A stretch of 64,000 nt of DNA from Zymoseptoria tritici IPO323 (lineage: Eukaryota; Ascomycota; Dothideomycetes; Mycosphaerellales; Mycosphaerellaceae): assembly GCF_000219625.1 (NCBI RefSeq), contig NC_018218.1:2666001-2730000 (forward strand), in the 5' to 3' direction. The position numbers and the translations under genes are program-made. Positions 9,659-18,549 of this stretch are shown here, piece by piece (the first letter of the stretch is position 1; every line of letters starts with the position of its first letter). Under the pieces are notes generated by a model, which saw nothing but the letters and a program-made list of their open reading frames with translations, made no database searches and was not told the DNA's origin.

Positions 9659-10511
9659 TCACTTCTCGAAGGCGTGCGGTGCCACGGCAAGGACCACGAC
9701 CAAGCTGGCCACAATGAGTGCAAAGGCGACGACCGAGATGATGATAATGGTTCCTCGGGATGCTGGAAACTTGCCTCGAATCACGTAGTGTTGACTTTCG
9801 AAGTAGCGATGGAATCCCAGGAGCAAGACGAGAATTGCTGGCAACCATTAGCAGGAGGTCCTTCTCATCGCATGCATGCACAATAAACTCACATATGCCC
9901 AAAAATGTAGCGCCCAAGGGTTTCCCAACCGAGCGCAACTTGCCAGTAGCAACGAATGAAGTATGCTCCGCTGATGATGAATGCGGCTGTGCAATCGAGG
10001 TGTTGAGTCGAAAGAGTTGCGTGACAGCGATGCCGATACTGGCGAAAGCCAGCGACGTTCTTAACCACGCGAGGAAAGTCCTTTCCAATGCGAGGTGATC
10101 TCTGGCCACGCTCCCCTTGTTCTCCAACTCGACACTGCCAAAGTTCTCGATCAAGTTTTGAAACCAGCCATGTTGCGCCTGTGCTTCATCCACGGGCTGC
10201 GACTGCTCCTGACTATGGTGAGTGCCGCTGCGATTGCCTCTCGCGCTCGATTTGAGGGAGTCGCTCTTCTGCTTTCTGGCACGCGCGAAATCTGCAGCAT
10301 CGTATGAAGTGCTGTCATCGAGTGGTGCAGACTGGATCTCGTCCACGTCAATTCCAGCCACGGCTCCGTAGCTCGGATTGACTGAGCCATTCCTCCGTAC
10401 TATCGCGGTATTCTCATCTGCACTGCTTTCGGCTACTTCGTCCGTGTCCCGCACCAGGCGACTTCGCAGCACATTGTGCGGACTTTGGTCGGGTGAGCTT
10501 CGTCCGTCCAT
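9659..10511 (-). CDS. DUF202 small integral membrane protein
   Basis: Exons 9893-10511 and 9659-9837 are joined over a 55-nt intron (GTGAGT donor, CAG acceptor) to encode 265 residues. The first ATG is at 10511. The N-terminal ~130 residues are polar and disordered. The DUF202 (PF02656) core follows: HLALERTFLAWLRTSLAF, whose ARDHLALERTFLAW-type signature is typical, then three membrane spans (FASIGIAVTQLF; LGISILVLLLGF, formed across the splice junction; IIIISVVAFALIVASLVVVLAV). Related folds occur in the Vtc1 subunit of the vacuolar polyphosphate complex; most fungal DUF202 proteins are uncharacterised, so no function is assigned. It lies beside the foldback region and heads a tight three-gene minus-strand row. 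Confidence 0.85.
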
Positions 10512-11808
10512 TGCGGATGTCGTCCGAATCGCCAGCTCCGCGATGTTAGGAGAGTGCTGAACGACAGAGGTTTGTCCCGATCCAGACAATTAGTATCTCC
10601 ACAGTCGTCTCCACGATAGACTCAGAAAGTCACCGCAGATCTCATCGACAAACCTCGGGACGAAGCGGTGAAGTGGGTAAATCGGAGACCAGATTGGAGA
10701 CCGCGAGTCGGCGTGGGGCGCTAGTCTCAGTATTCAGCTCTCGCTGCCTCCTTCCTATTCGGGGTCGGAGTCCTCGAGAGTCTGAGTGCCCAAGTGCGGC
10801 TTTGGCAGATAGGGTTTTAGCGTAAGCTTTAAAGCCCGAACAACAACAAAACACGACGAACGCTGACACCGATACCTCGACAATAACACCCTTTATCGAA
10901 AATCGCCGTCAGTTATCTTCTAGCGCCGGACACGACGAATCTAACGCCGCAAAATTCGAAAAATTCGAGCCGGTTTTAACAGAGGAGTAGGCTTTCGCGT
11001 TTTTCGACGTTTTTGCTAACAAACTCGAAAAAACGAAAAAAGCCTACTCCTCCCGCAGTTCGAAAGCTATCGAGACGAAAAGTAGTTTATATTAAAGCTA
11101 CGATCTATAGCTACAAGATAACTAACGGCGATTTTTCGATTTCGATGTCGTCGTCGCAATATCGTTGTTTATTCGATTTTCGAAAAATTTAAGCTAACAC
11201 TCTATGCTTGCGGTATTTTTTAGAACGCCATATTATCGTACGCGTAGATCTGAGTAACTAACTCTCTATCTAACAAAAAGTCGAGTTAGGCCCTCAGACC
11301 ATACCTGTAAAGCTTGCGACGGCCGTCCCAAAACGGTTGTCGCTAAAGCTTACCGGTTATGGACTGAGGTTCTGAGACTAGTGGGGCGCAACGGTGAGTG
11401 ATGAAGCTGCCTCCTCCTTGAGATGCGGGGCGGGAAGAGTCGGGATTGGGTGAGCTGTGTACACTGAGAGTACGTCTGTCTTGACAAGATTGACACGATT
11501 GTGTGATTACATCAACGAACTTATGCAGAACATGGTGCAGTCGCCGAGGCCGTGGCAGATGGAAAAGCATTAGCGTGAGGACATGGATCCCTGGCGTGAT
11601 GAGGAACATGGGCTGACTGTCGGAACAGGAGCGAAACGTCTTGTCAGGTGTTCCGACGATAGTATACAACTACATAGTTCTCATGCGCTCATGCGCTCAT
11701 GCTCTTCGCTCAGTATGCGCCTTGAAGACTTGCAATAACGCTCTTCTCATCAAGAATGCCCAAACGCCGCGCTTCATCCAGCTCAAACGCTCAGTCCCTT
11801 CTGTCTTC
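10512..11808. other. Gene-free region containing a foldback element
   Basis: About 1.3 kb between the DUF202 start and the NUP188 stop. The segment 10,800-11,340 differs sharply from its surroundings: rich in TCG, CGA, TTTT and TA, poor in CA and TG dinucleotides, and without ORFs. That bias is what repeat-induced point mutation leaves. The flanks have normal composition and no recognisable gene. Confidence 0.6.
10804..11211. repeat. Imperfect ~400-bp palindrome (foldback element, RIP-like composition)
   Basis: Arms are centred on about 11,017. Inner pair: GAGGAGTAGGCTTT at 10982-10995 against its exact reverse complement at 11039-11052. Outer pair: 10893-10924 against 11110-11140, where AGATAACT(G/A)ACGGCGATTT reads on the other strand with two mismatches, one of them G/A. 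The spacer between outer and inner arms is 57 nt on both sides although its sequence has diverged. Weaker matching continues outward (TTAGCGTAAGCTTT near 10818 against the complement of 11184-11197) and through the centre. Equal spacing on both sides argues for one symmetric element that decayed, such as a foldback/MITE-type repeat or inverted duplicate hit by RIP. Confidence 0.75.
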
Positions 11809-14800
11809 CTAATCAGATTCACCACCGAAACATTCCTGCATGCTGACCAATTCCTTGAGAATCTTCTGCATCAGCAAGTTGTCGCTCGCTCCCGACACTG
11901 AAGTCTTGGACCACCGCTCCTCGAGCGGACTCGTGGGCGCAATACGATCCGCAAGGCTCCTCTTACTCCGCACCAGCGACTCAGTCAAACCCTTGACGCC
12001 TTCAAAGTCATACTCTAGAGCAGGTATGTCCGCGGCATTGATGCCGTCCGCAGCAGCACGCGCCGTATCCGAGTTGAGGATGAATGCGATCATCAACAAG
12101 CTATGCGCTTCTGTGACCAGGCCAAGCGTGACTGTGCCAGCTCGTGGGTTTCGAGGTCCAGGGTTCTCGTTCTGTAGAGACTTCTCTGCTCGTTGCAACT
12201 GCTCGCGGAAAGTGTTCAGGAAGCTGGCGACTTCGCCTGCGATGGGTGGCCCAACAGAATCCACCAGGTTGAGACAAAGCGGCAGGAAGCCCTCGCTCCA
12301 GATGGCGAACATTCGCTGTGGCTCGTCGAATGGTCCCTTTCCACCCGGCTTTCGGAAGTAATTGGACAGGTTCGCAGCAGACACTTGCGTTAAAACCCCT
12401 TCAAGCGCCATTTGCTCAGCCACGGGTCGCACGGTGGATAGCGAGAGGAGGAATGCGATGGCGATCTCGCCGTAGATGGGATCTTGATGCATTTCTTCCG
12501 CCAGTTGATCGGCCCAAGAATACAAGCTGAGCGCTCCGCGGACGACCGAGGACCCTGCGATGATATCGGATAGAATTGTCCACACGGAGGTAATGCCAGG
12601 AACTGTCAGAATGGCTTGCAGCAACGCGGTGAGCAGGGCAAAGTCGGCGGGTAATGCAAGCTCGATGTTGTTATGTAGATTGCCGCACAAGGCCCGGAAT
12701 CCAGGAGTGATGACTTTCCCGACAATGTCTACTAGTATCGAAGCGATAGTCGGGTGGAGGTAGTAGGGTTCCGTTTCTTGGGTAGCATGTGACGGTGTCG
12801 GTCGACTCTTCATGTAGCTGTGAGGCTGAATAGTGAGGTATAGGACCTGTAAGAGTTCGCGGTAATAACGCATGTCTTCAGCAGCCGTTGCTACATCATA
12901 GTCAACCGGTGAGGTCCGGACAAGACCCCACGCAGCGGCAAGAAGAGGCTTCATGAAGTCGCCGTTTGCTTGGAGGGCAACCAGCTTGGATGTGATCACA
13001 AATGCCAGCTCGAGTCTCAGCTGGAGCACGTCGGCCACCCCAGGCTGATCAAGGGTCGGGTCTGTGTTGGCGAGCAAGCAATTCTCTGCGACTTTGGCCA
13101 AGTCGGATTGGAGCGCTGCGTCCTGCCCGACACACTCGCACAATGTCGTCGCGAGACGTTTCCAGCTCCTGAGCAACGCAGTCTGGGCGTACAGCAGGCT
13201 CAAGTTGGCATTCACACGCGGGAACTCGTCCACAAAGCCCTGATCTTTGCTCGTAGAAACGCCGAACCACGAAGAATGGTGGCGGAGCACGGTCGTTGCA
13301 ATGTCTCGATCGTAAAAGAAGTCCTCTCCCAAAGGCGCGGGGTTGACTGCAGTTCGCTCGAAGTCAGAGAGCTCCCTCTGTGGGAAGATGCTCTTGATGT
13401 TCGCAGCCAAGTTTTGGTGATTTGATCTATTGTATGCATCGACCGCGACAGCATGATCGCGAAGGAAAGACAGCTTCGGGGCCAGAGTCTTCAAAACCGT
13501 CTTGTCACCAACCTCGAGGCTCGTGTGAAGATTGATTGCGAGAATCTCACACAAACAGGCTGCCATTTCGCACTCCCTAGCACTGATCAAGGCTGCTGCT
13601 GTGGTCGTATCCTTCGGCTTCGTTGCTGAGAGCGTATTCAGCCAAGCGAGTGTATTCTTGAGGAACTCGGCGTGTGTCCGCAACTCGTTCGTTGCCCAGA
13701 CCCATGTTTGCTGTGCCACGGCCACGAACTTGAGCATGCTGATGGCACGCTTGGGAGGCAGTACCGCGATAGAGGAGAGCTGATCAAGGGCGTAATTCAA
13801 AATTGGCTTTCCTTTAATGGTCTCCGATTGTAGCCGATGTGCTCTTGTCTTTGGAAGGGCGCCTGTGAGCAGATAAATGGCGAACCAATGTTGCTTGCTT
13901 TCCATGACCACTGACAAAAAGTCCCATATTTGTCGTTCGACGGCCACATCGCAGAGAGGGCGGTCAAGCTGGGTGACTACCATGAGGAAGGCCTTCGCAG
14001 CTTCAGCATCGAGTTGTGCAAGCATGGATGGCGGGTCCTCGTCTCCAGACGCGACCGATTGCACGACTTCTGTCAGCAGAGGGAATAGGTCCGCTTTGAA
14101 GGCATGATCGCTTGCCAAAAGAGAGGCAAGGATTGGCATGCTTTGCAGAACGCCGGACGAGAGATTCTTTGCTCGTAGTTCTGCAGTGGTGCGCTGCTGG
14201 TCCGTCGACCCCGTCGCACTGGACAGCAGTTTGATACCACTTTTCGCGGCCCGTACTAGTGTGACCAAGAATCGAAGCCCAGAACTGGTTTGTTGCAATA
14301 CGACTTTTCGGAACTGCATAGGAGTGGAGTCGCTGGCCACCGGCAGGCCTTCAGACAGAGTCCGTGAAAATGTTGCAACCAAAGGGCTGGGACCATTTGC
14401 GGGAGCCGCAGCATCTAGGAGTGCTGCAGCTGCAGGTGTAAGGACAAGAGTTAGTCGACTGGATGGACTTTCCCCAGTACCAATGCCGTAGGTGCTGATC
14501 AGTAACCTGTTGAAGTCATCGAGGATGTCGGTCGTGATGTTGCATCGCTCGACAGGGACGTCAAACTTCCAGCTCGGCATGCTTTGGAGTGCATCGATCA
14601 GAATTTTCTGGTAAGCGTTGAGGACAGCGCTCATGGTGCGCTCAGGAGTTGCGTCGAACCCCTGGGTTTGTGACTCGAATCGATTCCTTGCTTTCGGAGC
14701 AAGACTCTTGCGTTTGACAAGACCTGCAACAGCATCGCTTAACAATACAGAGTGAAGCTTGACGCAGGCGGCGAGGAAATTGTAGCGCCCAAGCTGCACC

Positions 14801-17379
14801 TCTGTACCTCCTACAACCGATGCCAAAGAAGACGCTCCGTTCACGAGACCCAGTAGGCTGCTTCGATTGAGGATGGACCATGTCCTCTCTGGCGACAGTC
14901 CGACAAGAACGGTCAGAAAGTCGGCACAAGACACTGCGAGCTCCACTGAGCCAGGTTGGGCGACCTGGTCGAGATGAGCGAGGAGCTCGTTCTCGAAAAT
15001 GTCTGCGATGGTGTTCACGATATCCTGGCCGCCGCGCAAGACGGAGCTGATACAGCAGAGGAGATTACGCGCAACATCCTGCCCGTTGCGACGGTTCAGC
15101 GAGCTCTTCAGCAGGGCTGCAAACAGCGTGATTGTCTCTGTCGCGGTTATCCGATCCACCTCGGCGTGTGCTGCCATAGGCACCAGTTCATTGTTCACGG
15201 TGAAGGAGGACAGTAGCAGGCCCAGGTATTCGAGCCCAGAGTGCTCATGTTCGAATTTGACGATGAAAGGCCGGGGCTCTCTTACAACGATACCAACAGT
15301 GCGATTTGGTATCTCGCGTGCGCTCGAGTCGCCTCCCTCGTCACCCATGGTTATTGCGCGCTGCGAAGACCTCGAGATCTGCTCGTTCGGTCGAAAGATC
15401 GATAGCGGAGCAGTGAGAGAGATCATGTTGATGTTGTCGTCTTCATTCTCCAAATCATACGATCGGAAGCTCTCTGGCAGCATCCGAGTGAAGCTCGTGA
15501 GGCGGTCGAGGATCTGTGCGATGTCCAGTGCTTCTTCGCTATCGATGGAGCCACTTTGGGCACCTGCCAGTAGGGTGAACAAGCGCAGCACGGGCGAGAG
15601 CTCATATGGATAACGTGCCAATGCCTGGTCCAGGACAGCAGGTCTGAGTTGCTCGAAGTCGCGAAGAAACTTGCCCGCCAGCGCACTGGAGTGTGCCTGT
15701 GAAGATTCGCCATCGCGAGGCTCCAACAATGACAGGATCGCTTGTAGTAGCTCCTCGCCGTACTGCACAAATGGTAGACTTTGCCTGATCAGGTCGAAGA
15801 ACGTCGCCTTTCCGATGAAAGCAGTGGAGGATTCCGATGCAGAGCTGAAGACTGCGCTGACCGCCGAAGCTATTTCGTCCATCATGACAAAGACACGCAT
15901 GCGGTCCACCGATTCAGCGGCGAAGAATTGAGGCGGATCATCCCTGTGCTCTTCCATGTCCGGACTGCAAAGCTGGTCATATAACTTTTCGAACTCCGAC
16001 TGTACTGCTTTCGACCCGCGTCTTGCCGAGCGCATGTGGCCTTCAGAGCCACTATCTCCTTGCTCAATCAGATGCGAATTCCTTTCGCGGTGCGCGACAG
16101 CAATTTCGCGAATCGTGGACGTGATGATCGCCCATGCCCACAAAGTAGGAGCGGCAATAGAAAGTTGCAGTTGGGTGACGCCGTAGAATATGGAATTCAT
16201 CGCAGCAATGCACCTTTCGTCTTTGATGTAGGAGGCGCCTTTGAGCGCAGGTGCATCGACGCCAGCTGCGTTCAAGATTTCTCCGGTGACCAATTGGACC
16301 TTCAAGATCTCCACAGAAATGACGGAGGCGAGAGCTTGTGGCACGGAGAGGTCCGCCAGAGGAGAGTCCCCCTTTCCAAGGAAAAGATGCCTTTCCATTG
16401 TTAGAAACCAGTTCTGCACAGTCGTAGCGCTGGGCACACCATCCAGAGCATAGATCGCCGAAAGCAAAAGGCGTAACGTGCTGACGAGATCGACAAGTCG
16501 AGCATCCAAGTAGCTCTGGGCTTTCGTTGGATCATCCGTGAATACCTTTGGCGAGGAAGTCTGCCCGGTTCCCGCAACGAGCAAGCTTTCTGTCTTCTCG
16601 ATACATTTGACGCAGAATGCTTCGCTCTCCGCGACCTGCCTACTCGCGCACATTGTGTCCTCGATCTTATGCGCGACCTCGTCGATCCACGTGGTCTTCA
16701 AACCTCCTCTTAGTGAGCCGGAGGGCATCCCTTGAGTGTCATCCTTGCCCACCTTGACACGGCCCACGAGGTCCGCACTCAGCTTCAACAAATGACTCGT
16801 CTCGCTCAGGTACACATTCAACAGTCTCGCCCGCCGCACATCCTGCTTGCCGAAATCCAGCGTAGGTCGTGCAGCTGTCGTTGTAGATGCTGAAAAGTTG
16901 AACGAATCTCGTGTCAACACGGAGCTCGTGAGATTTGCCGGTCCTGACAGAGGATTTGGTCCATTCGATGCCGTGATCAGCAGTTGATCCGCCGGCCGCT
17001 CCTGCCACTCAATAATTGCCATGCGCAGCGCTGCAAGCTCCTCAATCTGCACCTCTTTCGACAGCCATTGCGCATCCTCTTTCAACTCGTCCAGGTTGTA
17101 GTTGACATTGCTTGCTGGCGAGACGTTGATCGGCGCAGTCTTGGTCGTGAAGTCGGCAGCACTTCTGGAGTTTGGCTTCGTGAAAGGATCGAGCGCAGCA
17201 CTGAGCAGGCTGATGGTCTGGGAATCGTTCAGGAACTGCTGAAGATGGGTGTTGTGCACGGCGGAATCCTCGTCGCTTATTGCTCGGTATGCCGTTCGCC
17301 ATGAGACGAGTCGCGTCCCCCCAGCGAGGCACTTGTCCGCGGATGGGAAATAGCTGGAGTCTGACGTTGTTGCAGCCAT
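11809..17379 (-). CDS. NUP188: Nucleoporin NUP188 (inner-ring scaffold)
   Basis: An uninterrupted 1856-residue frame with ATG at 17379. The N-terminus (YFPSADKCLAGGT, LVSWRTAYRAI, then LKEDAQWLSKE and AALRMAIIEWQ) aligns well in spacing and character with the start of filamentous-fungal Nup188 (YLPPLEDCL, ILSWR, DALWL, AALRIVLIEYQ from family knowledge) and less well with the paralogue Nup192. The rest is long, helical and Leu/Ala-rich, as expected of the alpha-solenoid, without FG repeats. NUP188 anchors the inner ring of the nuclear pore and binds Nic96. The length is usual for the family. It is divergent from NDUFB7 with 327 bp between the two start codons. Confidence 0.88.
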   Translation of the reverse strand: MAATTSDSSYFPSADKCLAGGTRLVSWRTAYRAISDEDSAVHNTHLQQFLNDSQTISLLSAALDPFTKPNSRSAADFTTKTAPINVSPASNVNYNLDELKEDAQWLSKEVQIEELAALRMAIIEWQERPADQLLITASNGPNPLSGPANLTSSVLTRDSFNFSASTTTAARPTLDFGKQDVRRARLLNVYLSETSHLLKLSADLVGRVKVGKDDTQGMPSGSLRGGLKTTWIDEVAHKIEDTMCASRQVAESEAFCVKCIEKTESLLVAGTGQTSSPKVFTDDPTKAQSYLDARLVDLVSTLRLLLSAIYALDGVPSATTVQNWFLTMERHLFLGKGDSPLADLSVPQALASVISVEILKVQLVTGEILNAAGVDAPALKGASYIKDERCIAAMNSIFYGVTQLQLSIAAPTLWAWAIITSTIREIAVAHRERNSHLIEQGDSGSEGHMRSARRGSKAVQSEFEKLYDQLCSPDMEEHRDDPPQFFAAESVDRMRVFVMMDEIASAVSAVFSSASESSTAFIGKATFFDLIRQSLPFVQYGEELLQAILSLLEPRDGESSQAHSSALAGKFLRDFEQLRPAVLDQALARYPYELSPVLRLFTLLAGAQSGSIDSEEALDIAQILDRLTSFTRMLPESFRSYDLENEDDNINMISLTAPLSIFRPNEQISRSSQRAITMGDEGGDSSAREIPNRTVGIVVREPRPFIVKFEHEHSGLEYLGLLLSSFTVNNELVPMAAHAEVDRITATETITLFAALLKSSLNRRNGQDVARNLLCCISSVLRGGQDIVNTIADIFENELLAHLDQVAQPGSVELAVSCADFLTVLVGLSPERTWSILNRSSLLGLVNGASSLASVVGGTEVQLGRYNFLAACVKLHSVLLSDAVAGLVKRKSLAPKARNRFESQTQGFDATPERTMSAVLNAYQKILIDALQSMPSWKFDVPVERCNITTDILDDFNRLLISTYGIGTGESPSSRLTLVLTPAAAALLDAAAPANGPSPLVATFSRTLSEGLPVASDSTPMQFRKVVLQQTSSGLRFLVTLVRAAKSGIKLLSSATGSTDQQRTTAELRAKNLSSGVLQSMPILASLLASDHAFKADLFPLLTEVVQSVASGDEDPPSMLAQLDAEAAKAFLMVVTQLDRPLCDVAVERQIWDFLSVVMESKQHWFAIYLLTGALPKTRAHRLQSETIKGKPILNYALDQLSSIAVLPPKRAISMLKFVAVAQQTWVWATNELRTHAEFLKNTLAWLNTLSATKPKDTTTAAALISARECEMAACLCEILAINLHTSLEVGDKTVLKTLAPKLSFLRDHAVAVDAYNRSNHQNLAANIKSIFPQRELSDFERTAVNPAPLGEDFFYDRDIATTVLRHHSSWFGVSTSKDQGFVDEFPRVNANLSLLYAQTALLRSWKRLATTLCECVGQDAALQSDLAKVAENCLLANTDPTLDQPGVADVLQLRLELAFVITSKLVALQANGDFMKPLLAAAWGLVRTSPVDYDVATAAEDMRYYRELLQVLYLTIQPHSYMKSRPTPSHATQETEPYYLHPTIASILVDIVGKVITPGFRALCGNLHNNIELALPADFALLTALLQAILTVPGITSVWTILSDIIAGSSVVRGALSLYSWADQLAEEMHQDPIYGEIAIAFLLSLSTVRPVAEQMALEGVLTQVSAANLSNYFRKPGGKGPFDEPQRMFAIWSEGFLPLCLNLVDSVGPPIAGEVASFLNTFREQLQRAEKSLQNENPGPRNPRAGTVTLGLVTEAHSLLMIAFILNSDTARAAADGINAADIPALEYDFEGVKGLTESLVRSKRSLADRIAPTSPLEERWSKTSVSGASDNLLMQKILKELVSMQECFGGESD

Positions 17380-17706
17380 GATCGCGCTCCAATGAGGTTA
17401 TGATTCCGTTGTTGCTCGATGACCTGTTTTCTTCATGCTCATGAAGCTCCGCTGATAGGAGCTACAAGTTTCCCAAGGCGCTCCATTCCCCTGTCACTCC
17501 GGCGCTCAAAGTCGTGTAAGGTGAATGGTCGATGTGAATTGTTTCCCAGAATCTCTCTTTGCTTTGACGCGACAAAGCTCCAGCGTAACTTCGCGATCGG
17601 CCCTTGGCATTGGATTGCGCCGACCGATCGACTTCACCTTCTACCGACTCCACTTCACCCATGCGCTCTCCGACTGTGTAGCCTTCTCGACCTAACACCG
17701 CCCACA
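17380..17706. promoter_or_regulatory. Bidirectional promoter between NUP188 and NDUFB7
   Basis: 327 bp separating two divergent start codons; it must hold both promoters. CT-rich stretches precede the NDUFB7 ATG. No TATA box is evident. Confidence 0.5.
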
Positions 17707-18151
17707 ATGACCGTCGCCGAAACACTCAGCAATGCGGCCGAGACTGTCAAAGAATCCGTAGGCCTCGGTCACGGCCACAGCGCTCCTAGCAAGCGTGCGT
17801 TCTGCCTCGATTCCATGCACGTCTCCTCCAGGACGCCAACTAACTTCCCTGCTTCTACAGATGCCACCCGAGAAGAGATGTCTGCCGCAAAACTACCACT
17901 CGCCTATCGCGACTCTTGCGCAGGACTTCTGATCCCACTGAACAAATGCCGAATGGACAACTACTACCTCAACTGGAGATGTCAGGTATGGCAGCAACAT
18001 GTCAGGACGTGCGAACGGCAAGGCGAGGGACTGACCTCATCATCAGGACGAGAGACATTCATACGAGAAGTGCCAATACGAGGAGTTCAAGCTACGGGTG
18101 AAGAAGATGGACGAGATCCGGGCAGAGAAGAATGGCGCGAGGAGCAATTAG
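17707..18151 (+). CDS. NADH:ubiquinone oxidoreductase subunit NDUFB7 (B18), CHCH protein
   Basis: Exons 17707-17794, 17861-17985 and 18047-18151 encode 105 residues. Introns have GTGCGT and GTATGG donors, CAG acceptors and an ACTAAC branch in intron 1. The product begins MTVAETLSNA and contains a twin CX9C motif: C-AGLLIPLNK-C and C-QDERHSYEK-C, the second arm completed by splicing of intron 2. Surrounding residues (PLAYRDSC, YYLNWRCQDERH, YEEFKLRVKKM) are diagnostic of the B18 subunit. It is an accessory subunit of complex I on the intermembrane-space side, oxidised by the Mia40 route (family knowledge). Size fits. AATAAA at 18531-18536 may end its transcript. Confidence 0.93.
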
Positions 18152-18549
18152 AGGGCGGGATGTGGATCTGACACGCCGTGGAGGCAGAGGGAGGATGCGA
18201 GAAAGGGAAGGAATGCACCAAAGCGCGAAAGTGTGGCATACAGAATCACAATTTGAGGTTGCACATTTCATCTATGGTCGTGGAAGTCAACTTGGTTCGT
18301 CGACCCGGTCCTTGGCTCAGTGGTCCCATGCAAGAGAGCGTCCTTGAAAGTCAGTAATGGGCATCCATGAGGACGACGTGCGAATCACAAGCCAATATTG
18401 TACATTTCATACAGTGTAATGCTGTCGTCTCAGTAAGCCGTGCTGCCTGTGCGGGAGCTCGAGGCTATCTTGTACCAAACCCCGACCGTGACATCCGCTC
18501 TGTTCAGGTACTGCGTTGCTCGCTCTATCCAATAAATCCTTTCATTCCA
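18152..18549. terminator. Convergent 3' region of NDUFB7 and MOT1 with candidate poly(A) signal
   Basis: About 400 bp between facing stop codons. AATAAA at 18531-18536 (+) is a candidate poly(A) signal for NDUFB7, only 14 bp before the MOT1 stop on the other strand, so the transcripts may overlap. Nothing else is seen. Confidence 0.35.
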
